Positions 1-7,773 of a stretch of DNA of 64,000 bases are shown here, in pieces. The number at the start of each line of letters is the position of its first letter. Position 1 is the stretch's first letter. A program made the translations under genes and the position numbers. Source of the DNA: Rathayibacter sp. VKM Ac-2754 (lineage in GTDB: Bacteria; Actinomycetota; Actinomycetes; Actinomycetales; Microbacteriaceae). The stretch is from the NCBI RefSeq assembly GCF_009807095.1, contig NZ_WUCC01000007.1, positions 62,001 through 126,000 of the forward strand. Reading direction: 5' to 3'. The notes beneath the pieces were generated by a model, which ran no database searches, was not told where the DNA came from, and was given only the letters and a program-made list of their open reading frames with translations.

Positions 1-2
1 GA

Positions 3-491
3 CTGCTCGCGGTGAAGTTCGCGGCATCGGTGGCGTTCTGCCTCGCCGCGGCCCTGACCGTCATGGTCGTGGGCATCGTGATCGGCCTCGCCCTGTTCCC
101 GGCCGGCCCCGTCACGCTGCTCTCGGGCAGCACCGTCCCGCTCGGCGATGCGATCGGGCGCGCAATCGCCATCGCGGTCTACGCGGCGCTCTCGCTGGTC
201 GGCCTCGCCGCGATCGGACTCTTCATCTCGACGCTGACCGATGTGCCGGTCGGGGCGATGGCGGCCACCGTGGTCGTCTCGATCGCCGCGCAGATCGTCG
301 GCTCGCTCTCGCAGCTCGACGCGCTGCACCCCTTCCTGTTCACGGACCGCTGGTTCGACTTCGCCGATCTGCTGCGCGACCCGATCGCCTGGGGCTCCCT
401 CGGCGAGAACGCGCTCCTGCAGCTCGCGTACGTCGCGGTGTTCGGCTCGCTGGCCATCGGGCGCTTCACGACGCGCGACGTCCTGTCCTGA
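3..491 (+). CDS. ABC-2 type transporter permease, C-terminal part (5' end outside window)
   Basis: The reading frame is open from the window edge, so this is the C-terminal ~162 residues of a longer protein. It has about four hydrophobic segments (near the start, around VYAALSLVGLAAIGLFIST, VVSIAAQIVG, and ALLQLAYVAVFGSLAIG) with a short polar tail, the pattern of the last helices of an ABC-2 family permease. Such proteins pair with a cytoplasmic ATPase that should lie upstream of the window. The ATG at 12 is probably an internal Met, because coding continues before it. Substrate unknown. A perfect 18-bp hairpin directly follows the stop. Confidence 0.75.
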   Translation: MLAVKFAASVAFCLAAALTVMVVGIVIGLALFPAGPVTLLSGSTVPLGDAIGRAIAIAVYAALSLVGLAAIGLFISTLTDVPVGAMAATVVVSIAAQIVGSLSQLDALHPFLFTDRWFDFADLLRDPIAWGSLGENALLQLAYVAVFGSLAIGRFTTRDVLS

Positions 492-498
492 GGGCTCC

Positions 499-547
499 AC
501 CACCGAGGCCGCCCTCCCGCGTCGGCGGTGAGGGCGGCCTCGGTGGT
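499..547. terminator. Bidirectional intrinsic terminator-like hairpin
   Basis: An 18-bp perfect inverted repeat (499-516 against 530-547, arm ACCACCGAGGCCGCCCTC) with a 13-nt loop sits between two convergent genes ending at 491 and 558. There is no long T run, as is common for high-GC actinobacterial terminators. Confidence 0.8.
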
Positions 548-557
548 CGATCGGGCG

Positions 558-842
558 TCAGGCCTGGGGTGCGACGCCGAAGCTGACGGAGCCCGACTCG
601 TCGACCTGGGCGTCGAGCACCTTGTCGTCGAGCGCGGCCGAGGCGACGACGTCGAGGAACACGCGCGCGCCGTCCTGCTCGACGACGGCGTCGGTCGTCT
701 CGGGGGCCGCCGCGACGGTGACGGCGAGGTTGCGGGCGTCGAGGTCGTCGCCGCTGATGCGGAGACCGCCCTCCGCGGGCACCTCGGTCTGGCTGGTGAT
801 GGTCGTGACGATCGAGCTGGCACTGTCGGTGAGGGTGAGCAT
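558..842 (-). CDS. HesB/IscA-like small protein without the Fe-S cysteines
   Basis: 94 residues. The beta-rich pattern (MLTLTDSASSIVTTI, then GGLRISGDD, then DGARVFLD and VLDAQVD) resembles the A-type iron-sulfur carrier fold (HesB/IscA family). No cysteine is present, so it cannot be a classical cluster carrier. Similar proteins are often annotated as Fe-S cluster assembly HesB or adhesin in Microbacteriaceae. The start at 842 is chosen because GGAAGGA lies 6-12 bases upstream; the open frame upstream to 950 lacks protein-like sequence. It converges on the ABC permease and diverges from the YchJ-like gene. Function not known. Confidence 0.7.
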   Translation of the reverse strand: MLTLTDSASSIVTTITSQTEVPAEGGLRISGDDLDARNLAVTVAAAPETTDAVVEQDGARVFLDVVASAALDDKVLDAQVDESGSVSFGVAPQA

Positions 843-979
843 CGTGTCGTTCCTTCCGTCCGGGATCGATGAGGGAGCCACGATGCCGAGGTCCCGACCG
901 CATCTCAAGGCGCTTTCCCCGACGCGGAGGCGATGCACACCTCGCTGCAAGGCGCCGCGGTGCCTGCCACACTGACCGG

Positions 980-1375
980 ATGCACCCCGCCGACGCCTGC
1001 CCCTGCGGAAGCCGCCGCCACTACGCCGACTGCTGCCGGCCCGCGCACCTCGGCGAGACTCCGTCGCCGACCGCGGAGCGCCTGATGCGCAGCCGCTACA
1101 GCGCCAACGTGCTCGGCAGCGCCGCCTACCTCCTCGCGAGCTGGCACCCCTCGACCCGGCCGCCGCGGGTCGACCTCGCCGACGACGTGCGCTGGCGGCG
1201 GCTGCAGATCGTCGACACGTCGTTCGGAGGCGAGGACGACGAGGAGGGACTGGTCGAGTTCCGCGCGTCCTACCGCTCGGCCCAGGGCGCCGGTCTCGTG
1301 CACGAGCGCAGCCGCTTCCTCCGCGAGGACGGTCGCTGGTACTACGTCGACGGCGATCTGCTCGACGGCGTGTGA
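980..1375 (+). CDS. YchJ-family (UPF0225) SEC-C motif protein
   Basis: 131 residues. The N-terminus carries a zinc-binding SEC-C motif, C-x-C-x8-C-C (residues 7-19, ACPCGSRRHYADCC). A compact alpha/beta NTF2-like domain follows, with the family signature around LMRSRYSANVLGSAAYLLAS and the closing REDGRWYYVDGD. This is the YchJ/UPF0225 architecture at its usual length. Biochemical function is unknown. The start is placed at 980, where the conserved MHPADACPCG begins; the frame upstream is low-complexity Arg-rich shadow. Confidence 0.85.
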   Translation: MHPADACPCGSRRHYADCCRPAHLGETPSPTAERLMRSRYSANVLGSAAYLLASWHPSTRPPRVDLADDVRWRRLQIVDTSFGGEDDEEGLVEFRASYRSAQGAGLVHERSRFLREDGRWYYVDGDLLDGV

Positions 1376-1404
1376 TGCGGCCAGGACCGTCCTACCCTGG
1401 AGTC

Positions 1405-1701
1405 ATGGCCAAGGAGTTCCGCAGGGCGGACGACGCGTCGCGCTACGAGCTGCACCTCGACGGGACGCTGGTGGGCGTCCTCGACTACCGCGAGAACGAC
1501 GAGAGCGTGTCGCTGGTGCGCTCGTTCACCTCGCCGCCGTTCCGCGGGCGCGGGCTGGCGGGCGAGCTCGTGGCCTTCGCGGTCGACGACATCGAGTCCT
1601 CCGGCGAGCGCTCGGTCGTGCCGATGTGCTGGTACGTCGGGCAGTGGTTCGACGAGCACCCCGAGAAGTCCGGGCTCCTGAGTCGCGGCACCACGGCCTG
1701 A
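1405..1701 (+). CDS. GNAT-like N-acetyltransferase (YjdJ type)
   Basis: 98 residues, the short GNAT_2/YjdJ type. The acetyl-CoA binding motif A is visible as SPPFRGRGLAGELVAFAVDD (about residues 42-62), preceded by the LHLDGTLVGVLDYREN beta hairpin. The C-terminus has CWYVGQWFDEHPE, the WYVxxWFxxHPE signature of this subfamily. It probably acetylates a small molecule or protein; the substrate is unknown. The ATG at 1405 starts the conserved sequence. It converges on nnrE, whose stop codon is 3 bases away. Confidence 0.85.
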   Translation: MAKEFRRADDASRYELHLDGTLVGVLDYRENDESVSLVRSFTSPPFRGRGLAGELVAFAVDDIESSGERSVVPMCWYVGQWFDEHPEKSGLLSRGTTA

Positions 1702-1704
1702 GCG

Positions 1705-2394
1705 TCAGGTCGTGACGATCGGCTCCACGTCGGCGAGGTCCGGCCCGAGACCTATGTCGACAAGGTGGATCCGGCCCGCGTAGGACGAGCCGGGCGGCAG
1801 CAGCAGGCCCGCCTTGATCGCCCCGAACGTCACCGTCAGGTCGGCGCGCAGCACCGTCGGATCGGGCACCGCCCCGTCGTCCGGCCCGATCCCGCTCGGC
1901 AGGTCGACCGCCACGACGGTCGGCGGTGACTCGCGCCGGGAGACGTAGTCGATGACGACGGCGACGACCTCGCGAGCCCGACCGCGGAGGGCCGGAGCGG
2001 CCGTCCCGATGCCGAGGATCCCGTCCACGATGACGTCGGCCCGGGCGACCGCGGCGGCGAGCGCGTTGGCATCGCCGGCGCTCACGGTGGCGCAGCCCTC
2101 GTCGAGCGCGATGGCGAACCCGCGCGGGTGGGCCTTCTCGCCGGTCAGCACGAGGGTCACGTCGCTCCCGGAGGCGGCGATCTCGGCGGCCGCGTAGAGC
2201 GCGTCCCCGCCGTTGTTGCCTGGCCCGACCAGCACGAGCACACTGCCCGCGCCGCGCCTCTCGGGCCGGGCGGCGAGAACCGCCCGCAGCTCGCGCGCCA
2301 GCCCGCCCGCCGCCCTCTGCATCAGCGGTTCGCGCCGCGCCAGATGCGGCGCCTCGGCGGCCCGCACCTGCGCGGAGGAGTATCCCTCGGCCAT
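1705..2394 (-). CDS. nnrE: NAD(P)H-hydrate epimerase, stand-alone YjeF N-terminal domain
   Basis: 229 residues. It is a Rossmann-like YjeF_N domain that epimerises damaged (R)- and (S)-NAD(P)HX so a dehydratase can repair it. The signature VLVLVGPGNNGGDALYAA (about residues 51-68) holds the substrate-binding NNGGD, and AVDLPSGIGPDDG matches the second family motif. Many bacteria fuse this domain to an ADP/ATP-dependent NAD(P)HX dehydratase (YjeF C-terminal). Here it is single-domain, and no dehydratase is in the window. The frame is open to 2562 but reads through a dispersed repeat, so the start is set at the ATG at 2394 just before MAEGYSSAQVRAAE. Confidence 0.88.
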   Translation of the reverse strand: MAEGYSSAQVRAAEAPHLARREPLMQRAAGGLARELRAVLAARPERRGAGSVLVLVGPGNNGGDALYAAAEIAASGSDVTLVLTGEKAHPRGFAIALDEGCATVSAGDANALAAAVARADVIVDGILGIGTAAPALRGRAREVVAVVIDYVSRRESPPTVVAVDLPSGIGPDDGAVPDPTVLRADLTVTFGAIKAGLLLPPGSSYAGRIHLVDIGLGPDLADVEPIVTT

Positions 2395-2437
2395 CGACCC
2401 AGTGTCGGCCTCCGTCGCCGGTTCAGCAACCCGCACG

Positions 2438-2655
2438 CTGGTCGAGCAGGCGGCGTATCGAGCGGCGAAGCCGCTTCGCGTCAGGGTGGGGAGGGACAAG
2501 AGGGCGCCCATCGCCATCCCTGCTGGTCGAGTAGCCGCCGTAGGCGGCGTATCGAGACCCACCAGCGTCAGCAGATCAGGCTTCGGCTCTTGTCTTCTGA
2601 CGGACGTGGATCTCGAGACGCCCGCTCAGCCGGCTGCGGGCTCGATCAGCGAGGG
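2438..2655. repeat. Family A dispersed intergenic repeat (copy 1, with partial copy)
   Basis: A complete unit spans 2521-2655. It begins GCTGGTCGAGTAGCCGCC, has the partner GGCGGCGTATCGAGACCC (an imperfect hairpin), then ACCAGCGTCAGCAGATCAGG, and closes with GTGGATCTCGAGACGCCCGC and GGGCTCGATCAGCGAGG. A truncated left end lies at 2438-2462, followed by GCGGCGAAGCCGCTTCGCG, a segment also seen between units at 31 kb. It lies between the 5' end of nnrE and the 3' end of the FadR-type regulator. Confidence 0.85.
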
Positions 2656-2687
2656 GTGCGGGGCGCGGGAGGAGGGGGCATCCGCCG

Positions 2688-3383
2688 TCACGACTCCTGG
2701 ACCGCGCGGTCCGCCTCCTCGACGATCGACCGCATCGCCCGCTCCGCGGCGGCGGCGTCGCCCTCGGCGACCGCCGTCGCGACCGCGCGGTGCAGGCGCA
2801 CCGCCTCCGAGTCGGCCTCGCGCGGCATGAGCGCATTGCGCGTGCGCCCCGCCAGGACCTCCGACACCAGATCGGCGAGCTGCGCGAGCAGCGGGTTCCC
2901 GGAGGCGCCGAGCAGCGTCCGGTGGAAGAGCGTGTCGGCCGCGAGGTAGGCGGCCTGGTCGGCCGAGTGCGCCTCCGCCGCCATCGCGCGGACCGCCTCG
3001 ACCAGCGTCGACCGGTGCTCGGGAGTGGCGTTGACGGCCGCGAGCCGTGCCGCCAGCGGCTCGACTCCGAGGCGCAGCTCGCTGAGGCGGTGCAGCTGCA
3101 GCTGCCGGTCGGGGCCGTCGAGACTCCACGCGATCACCCGCGGGTCGAGGGCGTTCCAGCACTCCCGGGGCTGCACGCACGTCCCGGCCCGCCGCCGCGA
3201 GACGACCAGCCCGAGCGACTCGAGGACGCGGACCGCCTCGCGCATCACCGAGCGCGAGACTCCGCTGCGCTCGGCGCGATCGTCGGCGCTGAACGCGGTG
3301 CCGGGCGCCAGCTCGCCGCGCACGATCTGCGACCCCAGCTCGTCGAGGATCGAGGAGTGCAGAGAGGGCGACGGCGCGGTCAT
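2688..3383 (-). CDS. FadR-subfamily GntR transcriptional regulator of gluconate genes
   Basis: 231 residues. The N-terminal winged helix (about 10-75) reads ILDELGSQIVRGELAPGT, then SGVSRSVMREAVRVLESLGL, the typical GntR HTH. The C-terminal FCD-type all-helical effector domain (about 95-225) includes FHRTLLGASGNPLLAQLADL, with conserved metal/ligand-type Asp, His and Arg positions. It diverges from the gluconate permease-kinase operon across a 117-bp spacer holding inverted TGTCSGACA-type sites, so it very likely represses that operon in response to gluconate or a derivative. The 689-aa open frame reading further upstream is a shadow of the permease. Confidence 0.9.
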   Translation of the reverse strand: MTAPSPSLHSSILDELGSQIVRGELAPGTAFSADDRAERSGVSRSVMREAVRVLESLGLVVSRRRAGTCVQPRECWNALDPRVIAWSLDGPDRQLQLHRLSELRLGVEPLAARLAAVNATPEHRSTLVEAVRAMAAEAHSADQAAYLAADTLFHRTLLGASGNPLLAQLADLVSEVLAGRTRNALMPREADSEAVRLHRAVATAVAEGDAAAAERAMRSIVEEADRAVQES

Positions 3384-3424
3384 GCGATCAGTATTCCGGA
3401 CGGAGGGTGGCGATCCGCCTAATC

Positions 3425-3464
3425 GTCCGACATAATCGAGCAGCAATCTGGTTATGTCGGACAT
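3425..3464. promoter_or_regulatory. Putative operator of the FadR-type regulator
   Basis: Two copies of an ATGTCGGAC-type site face each other: GTCCGACAT at 3425-3433 and ATGTCGGACAT at 3454-3464. The second is itself a near-perfect palindrome (ATGTC-G-GACAT). This fits the T-G-T-n3-A-C-A pattern typical of FCD-type GntR regulators. A further GTCCG follows at 3469. The sites lie in the divergent spacer 37-76 bases before the permease start. Confidence 0.55.
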
Positions 3465-3500
3465 ATTGTCCGCGAACCGTCGGACCGACCAAGGACGCTC

Positions 3501-4907
3501 ATGACACCGACTCTTCCCACTCTGCTCCGCGCCGCGGGCGAGACCGAGGCCGCGACCACGGCACCGCAGGGGCAGCTCATCGCCGCCGCGATCCTCGGCA
3601 TCGCGGTGATCGTCGTGCTGATCACCTGGCTCAAGCTGCACCCGTTCGTCGCCCTGCTGATCGGCGCGCTGACCACGGGACTCGTCGCCGCGATGCCGGC
3701 CGCCGACGCCGTCGCGAGCTTCGCGCTCGGCTTCGGCAACACGATGGGCGGCGTCGGCATCCTGATCGGCCTCGGCGCGATGTACGGCAAGCTCCTCGCC
3801 GACTCGGGCGGCGCCGACCGCATCGTCGACACCCTGGTCGCCCGCGCGAGCACGCGGGCGCTGCCCTGGATGATGGGCTTCGTCGGCGCGCTGATCGGCC
3901 TGCCGATGTTCTTCGAGGTCGGACTCGTCCTCCTCATCCCGGTCGTCATCCTGGTCGCCCGCCGCAGCGGACTTCCGCTGATGACGATCGCCATCCCGAC
4001 CCTCGCCGGCCTGTCGGTCATGCACGGCCTCGTGCCGCCGCACCCGGGCCCGCTGGTCGCGATCGACGCGCTCGGCGCCAACCTCGGCGTGACGCTCGCG
4101 TTCGGCGTCCTCGTCGCGATCCCGACGGTCGTCGTCGCAGGCCCCCTCTTCGGCCGCCTCGCCGCGAAGTGGGCGCCGGTCGAGACTCCTCCGCTCTTCG
4201 GCGAGGGTGCGGGAGACGCCCGCGCGCACCGCCCCGGCTTCGTCGCGGCCGTCGCGAGCATCCTGCTCCCCGTCGTGCTGATGCTCGGGAAGGCCGTCGC
4301 CGACATCGCGGCGCCCGGCTCGACCGACGCCTGGAAGGCGCTCCTCGACTTCCTCGGCACCCCGACCATCGCCCTCGCCATCGCCCTGCTCGCCGGCTTC
4401 GTCCTGCTCGGCCGCGGCGGGCGGATGGACCGCGCCGAGCTGCAGACCTCGCTCTCGAGCGCACTCCCGCCGATCGCGGGCATCCTGCTGATCGTCGGTG
4501 CGGGCGGAGGCTTCAAGCAGGTCCTCGTCGACACCGGCATCGGCAGCGTGGTCGCCCAGCTCGCCGAGGGCAGCGGCGCCTCGGCCCTGCTGCTCGCCTG
4601 GCTGGTCGCGGTCGTCATCCGCGTCGCCACCGGCTCCGCGACCGTCGCCACGGTGACCGCCGCGGGCATCCTGCAGCCCCTGACCGAGTCGATGGACGGC
4701 CCGATGGTCGCCCTGATGGTGCTGGCGATCGGCGCCGGCTCCGTGTTCCTCTCGCACGTCAACGACGCCGGCTTCTGGCTCGTCAAGGAGTACCTGGGCC
4801 TCAGCATCGGGCAGACACTGAAGACATGGACCGTGATGGAGTGCCTCGTGTCGGTGACCGGTCTCGCCGGGGTCCTGATCATCGGGCTGTTCGTGGGGGG
4901 TCTGTGA
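3501..4907 (+). CDS. gntP: Gluconate:H+ symporter, GntP family
   Basis: 468 residues, usual for the GntP/GntT family, with about 12-14 hydrophobic segments. Family features include ITWLKLHPFVALLIGALTTG, GFGNTMGGVGILIGLGAMYG, the internal VPPHPGPLVAIDALGAN segment and the C-terminal VFLSHVNDAGFWLVKEY. It imports gluconate across the cytoplasmic membrane. Its stop codon overlaps the start of gntK (TGATG), so the two are translationally coupled. Control is probably by the divergent FadR-type regulator. Confidence 0.95.
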   Translation: MTPTLPTLLRAAGETEAATTAPQGQLIAAAILGIAVIVVLITWLKLHPFVALLIGALTTGLVAAMPAADAVASFALGFGNTMGGVGILIGLGAMYGKLLADSGGADRIVDTLVARASTRALPWMMGFVGALIGLPMFFEVGLVLLIPVVILVARRSGLPLMTIAIPTLAGLSVMHGLVPPHPGPLVAIDALGANLGVTLAFGVLVAIPTVVVAGPLFGRLAAKWAPVETPPLFGEGAGDARAHRPGFVAAVASILLPVVLMLGKAVADIAAPGSTDAWKALLDFLGTPTIALAIALLAGFVLLGRGGRMDRAELQTSLSSALPPIAGILLIVGAGGGFKQVLVDTGIGSVVAQLAEGSGASALLLAWLVAVVIRVATGSATVATVTAAGILQPLTESMDGPMVALMVLAIGAGSVFLSHVNDAGFWLVKEYLGLSIGQTLKTWTVMECLVSVTGLAGVLIIGLFVGGL

Positions 4908-5425
4908 TGGCCCGCGACAGCGCAGGCACCGTCCGCGCGATCGTCGTGATGGGCGTCTCCGGCAGCGGCAAGTCGACCGTCGCCGCGCTCCTCGCGGGGC
5001 AGCTCGGCTGGAGCTTCCTCGAGGGCGACGACCTGCACCCCCAGGCCAACGTCGACAAGATGGCGGCCGGCACTCCGCTCACCGACGACGACCGCGCGCC
5101 GTGGCTCGCCGAGATCGCCCGGACCGTCGACGAGCGGATCGAGGCGGGCGGCTCTGTCGTGATCACCTGCTCGGCGCTGCGCCGGCGGTACCGCGACGTC
5201 CTGCGCCGACCCGACCTGGTCTTCGTGCACCTGTCGGGCTCGCGCGACGTCGTCGCCGGCCGGCTCGCCTCGCGCCTCGACCACTTCATGCCGAGCACGC
5301 TGCTCGACTCGCAGTTCGGCACCCTCGAGCCGCTCGGTGACGATGAGCGGCACCTGACCGTCGACGTCGGTCGCCCCCCGGAGGAGGAGGTCGCCGAGAT
5401 CGTCGAGACGCTCGGCCTGCGCTGA
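4907..5425 (+). CDS. gntK: Gluconokinase
   Basis: 172 residues, the size of GntK-type gluconokinases. The P-loop is GVSGSGKST (about residues 15-23), followed by the substrate region LEGDDLHPQANVDKMAAGTPLTDDDR and CSALRRRYRD, both diagnostic for the family. It phosphorylates gluconate to 6-phosphogluconate, feeding the pentose phosphate pathway (zwf is at 39.3 kb). The ATG at 4907 overlaps the permease stop. A 164-bp inverted-repeat element begins 8 bases after the stop. Confidence 0.95.
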   Translation: MARDSAGTVRAIVVMGVSGSGKSTVAALLAGQLGWSFLEGDDLHPQANVDKMAAGTPLTDDDRAPWLAEIARTVDERIEAGGSVVITCSALRRRYRDVLRRPDLVFVHLSGSRDVVAGRLASRLDHFMPSTLLDSQFGTLEPLGDDERHLTVDVGRPPEEEVAEIVETLGLR

Positions 5426-5432
5426 GCGCCGC

Positions 5433-5596
5433 TAGGGCCTGTTGGACACGAGACCGCCGTCGCGAGCACGGTCTGATCGTGCGAGATGCAAGGAGCGGAT
5501 CGAAGGCCCATGCGGGGCATGGGACGAGATTCGCGACGCCGCAGATCGTGCGATCAGGCCGAGCGGAGCACGCGGGATCGTGTTCGACAGGCCCTA
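5433..5596. repeat. 164-bp element with 19-bp terminal inverted repeats (MITE-like)
   Basis: The ends are TAGGGCCTGTTGGACACGA (5433-5451) and TCGTGTTCGACAGGCCCTA (5578-5596), inverted repeats with two mismatches. Inside is a smaller perfect hairpin, CCCATGC-GGG-GCATGGG (5507-5523), and matching arms around GATCGTGCGA. There is no coding potential. The right end supplies the TAG stop codon of ald (5594-5596), so the element abuts that gene exactly. It could be a small non-autonomous transposable element or a large bidirectional terminator structure. Confidence 0.6.
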
Positions 5597-6709
5597 GGCG
5601 AGCAGCTCGGCGAGGTCGGCGACCGGCAGGTCGAACGCCGCGGCGACGGCCTCGTTGACCACGCGTCCGTCGTGCGTGCTGAGCCCCTTCGCCAGTGCCG
5701 GATCCGCCGCCAGGGCGCCCTTCCAGCCGCGGTCCGCGAGCGCGACGACGTAGGGGAGCGTCGCGTTGGTCAGGGCGCGGGTCGAGGTCTCCGGCACCGC
5801 GCCGGGCATGTTCGCCACGCAGTAGTAGACGCTGTCGTGCACGGCGAAGACCGGGTCGTCGTGCGTGGTCGGGCGCGAGCCCTCGAAGCAGCCGCCCTGG
5901 TCGATCGCGATGTCGACCAGCACCGAGCCGGCCTTCATGGTCGCGACCATCTCGTCGGTGACGAGCTTGGGAGCCTTCGCGCCGGGGATGAGGACGGAGC
6001 CGATCACGAGGTCGGCCTCCCTGATCTGCGCGGCGATCTCGTAGGTCGAGGAGGCGCGGGTCTGGATGCGGCCGTCGAAGCGGTTCTCGAGCTCGCGGAG
6101 CCGGGGGAGCGACAGGTCGACGATCGTCACGTCGGCGCCCATCCCGAGCGCGTTCGCCGCGGCGTGCTCGCCCGCGACGCCTCCGCCGATGACGACGACC
6201 TTCGCCTTGGGCGTGCCGGGCACCCCGCCGAGGAGGGTGCCGCGCCCGCCCGCGGCGCGCATGAGGTGGTAGGCGCCGACGGTGATCGACAGGCGTCCGG
6301 CGACCTCGCTCATCGGCGAGAGGAGGGGGAGCTGGCGGTTCGGCAGCTGGACGGTCTCATAGGCGATCGCGGTGGTGCCGGCGGCGAGCAGCGCCTCCGT
6401 GCACGCGCGGGAGGCGGCGAGGTGCAGGTAGGTGAAGAGCACCTGGCCCGAGCGCATCCGCGGGTACTCGGCCTCGATCGGCTCCTTGACCTTCAGCACG
6501 AGGTCGGCCTCGCTCCAGACCTCGTCGGCGTCGGCGGCGATCCGGGCGCCCGCCGCGACGAAGTCCTCGTCGGACAGCCGGGAGCCGAGGCCTGCACCCG
6601 ACTGCACGAGCACCTCGTGCCCGCGACGCACCAGCTCGTGCACGCCGGCCGGTGTCGCGGCGACGCGGTTCTCGTTGTTCTTGATCTCGGTGGGGATGCC
6701 GATGCGCAT
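5594..6709 (-). CDS. ald: Alanine dehydrogenase
   Basis: 371 residues, the standard length. It catalyses reversible NAD-dependent deamination of L-alanine to pyruvate and ammonia. The N-terminus [17 protein letters not shown] is the family signature (substrate Arg15 region). [13 protein letters not shown] carries the catalytic-type Lys, the Rossmann loop is [14 protein letters not shown] (about 169-182), and [16 protein letters not shown] is the C-terminal signature. AGGAG lies 6-10 bases before the ATG at 6709. It diverges from an Lrp/AsnC regulator, the usual AldR arrangement. The stop codon lies inside the end of the 164-bp inverted-repeat element, which may have replaced the original 3' end. 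Confidence 0.95.
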   Translation of the reverse strand: MRIGIPTEIKNNENRVAATPAGVHELVRRGHEVLVQSGAGLGSRLSDEDFVAAGARIAADADEVWSEADLVLKVKEPIEAEYPRMRSGQVLFTYLHLAASRACTEALLAAGTTAIAYETVQLPNRQLPLLSPMSEVAGRLSITVGAYHLMRAAGGRGTLLGGVPGTPKAKVVVIGGGVAGEHAAANALGMGADVTIVDLSLPRLRELENRFDGRIQTRASSTYEIAAQIREADLVIGSVLIPGAKAPKLVTDEMVATMKAGSVLVDIAIDQGGCFEGSRPTTHDDPVFAVHDSVYYCVANMPGAVPETSTRALTNATLPYVVALADRGWKGALAADPALAKGLSTHDGRVVNEAVAAAFDLPVADLAELLA

Positions 6710-6808
6710 GACGACTCCTGTCCAGTCGAACCGCCGGTCGGCGGTCGGCGCCGATCCTGCGCCGGCACTGCCCCTATCGTGCGAAGATCGTGTTTCCTGC
6801 AGGTGACG

Positions 6809-6851
6809 TTCCGCAGGATCGTTCGATTCGGTCTCCTCTTCCGCAGGATCG
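6809..6851. promoter_or_regulatory. Direct repeats between ald and the Lrp-type regulator
   Basis: TTCCGCAGGATCG occurs twice, at 6809-6821 and 6839-6851, exactly 30 bp apart (about three helical turns). A related TTTCCTGCAGG lies at 6793. Helically phased repeats in the divergent spacer are what an octameric Lrp/AsnC protein would bind. The right copy overlaps the region just before the ATG at 6855, which favours the downstream GTG start for the regulator. Confidence 0.45.
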
Positions 6852-6875
6852 CCGATGCAGAGGCAGGAGACCCGC

Positions 6876-7361
6876 GTGCGAGCGAAGGATCTGCACGACC
6901 TCGGCGACCTCGACACGGTCGACCGCGCGCTGGTGCGCCTGCTCCGCGCCGACGCCCGCACGCCGAACAGCCGCCTGGCCGAGCAGGCGGGCATCGCCCC
7001 GTCGACGTGCGTCTCGCGCGTCCGCTCCCTGGTCGACCGCGGGATCATCACGGGCTTCACCGCCGAGCTCGACCCGGCGGCCCTCGGACTCACGCTGCAG
7101 GCGCTGATCAGCGTCGGCATCCGGGTCGGTCAGCGACAGGCGATCACGCGGTTCGCCGACGAGATCCGGGCCCTCCCCGAGGTGGTGCAGCTGTTCTTCC
7201 TGGGCGGCTCCGAGGACTTCATCATCCACGTGGCCGTCCGCGACTCGAACGACGTGCGCGACTTCGTCGTGTCGAACCTGTCGGCGCACCCGGCGGTCGC
7301 CTCGACGCGCACGAGCATCGTGTTCGACCATCACCGCAAGGGGCCTGCCGTCCCGGAGTAG
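6876..7361 (+). CDS. Lrp/AsnC-family regulator, probably AldR-like
   Basis: 161 residues from GTG 6876. An alternative ATG at 6855 would add 7 residues; the GTG is preferred because AGGAGA sits 5 bases upstream. The N-terminal HTH (about 10-60) reads LDTVDRALVRLLRADARTPN, then AGIAPSTCVSRVRSLVDRG. The C-terminal RAM/AsnC domain has the beta-alpha-beta pattern with ALPEVVQLFFLGGSEDFIIH, the G-x-x-D ligand-loop type. It is divergent from ald, so activation of ald by alanine or another amino acid is likely. Confidence 0.9.
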   Translation: MRAKDLHDLGDLDTVDRALVRLLRADARTPNSRLAEQAGIAPSTCVSRVRSLVDRGIITGFTAELDPAALGLTLQALISVGIRVGQRQAITRFADEIRALPEVVQLFFLGGSEDFIIHVAVRDSNDVRDFVVSNLSAHPAVASTRTSIVFDHHRKGPAVPE

Positions 7362-7368
7362 GGCCGGG

Positions 7369-7773
7369 TCACCAGGCGTAGATCCGGGAGATGATCTCGG
7401 GTCGAGGGTGCTGAGACGGCCCCGGGAAGCTGATGACGACGGGCAGGCCGTCCGGTCCTTCGCCCTCGACCAGGGTGAAGCCGTCGAGCTCTCGGCGCGA
7501 GACCCGAGTCGACCTCTCGCGCAGCAGCTCCTCGCAGCGATCGAGCTCGGCCGGGTCGGATGCGGTCCAGATCAGGTACTGGATGCCGACGGCGCCGAGC
7601 GGGTGCTGGTCGCGATCGCCGACGGCGCGGAGGTAGAGCTGGTCCTTCTCCGGTCCGACGAGCAGCGCCGCTGACGGGGTCCGCACGGAGGTCCGTGCGG
7701 TGAGCAGCTGCTCGTAGAAGTGGACGCTGGCGTCGAGGTCGGTCACGAACATCACGGCGGAGGCGAGCTTCAC
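7369..7773 (-). CDS. VOC (glyoxalase/bleomycin resistance) family protein
   Basis: 134 residues, one vicinal oxygen chelate unit made of two beta-alpha-beta3 modules. The opening AVMFVTDLDASVHFYEQLL is the classical start of the fold, and the second half has GIQYLIWTASDPAELDRCEELL and a closing RPEIISRIYAW. Conserved metal-ligand candidates are not obvious by eye. Its ATG overlaps the stop of the upstream USP gene (ATGA, 7770-7773), so it is the second gene of an operon that appears to be under DosR-type control. Substrate unknown. Confidence 0.85.
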   Translation of the reverse strand: MKLASAVMFVTDLDASVHFYEQLLTARTSVRTPSAALLVGPEKDQLYLRAVGDRDQHPLGAVGIQYLIWTASDPAELDRCEELLRERSTRVSRRELDGFTLVEGEGPDGLPVVISFPGPSQHPRPEIISRIYAW

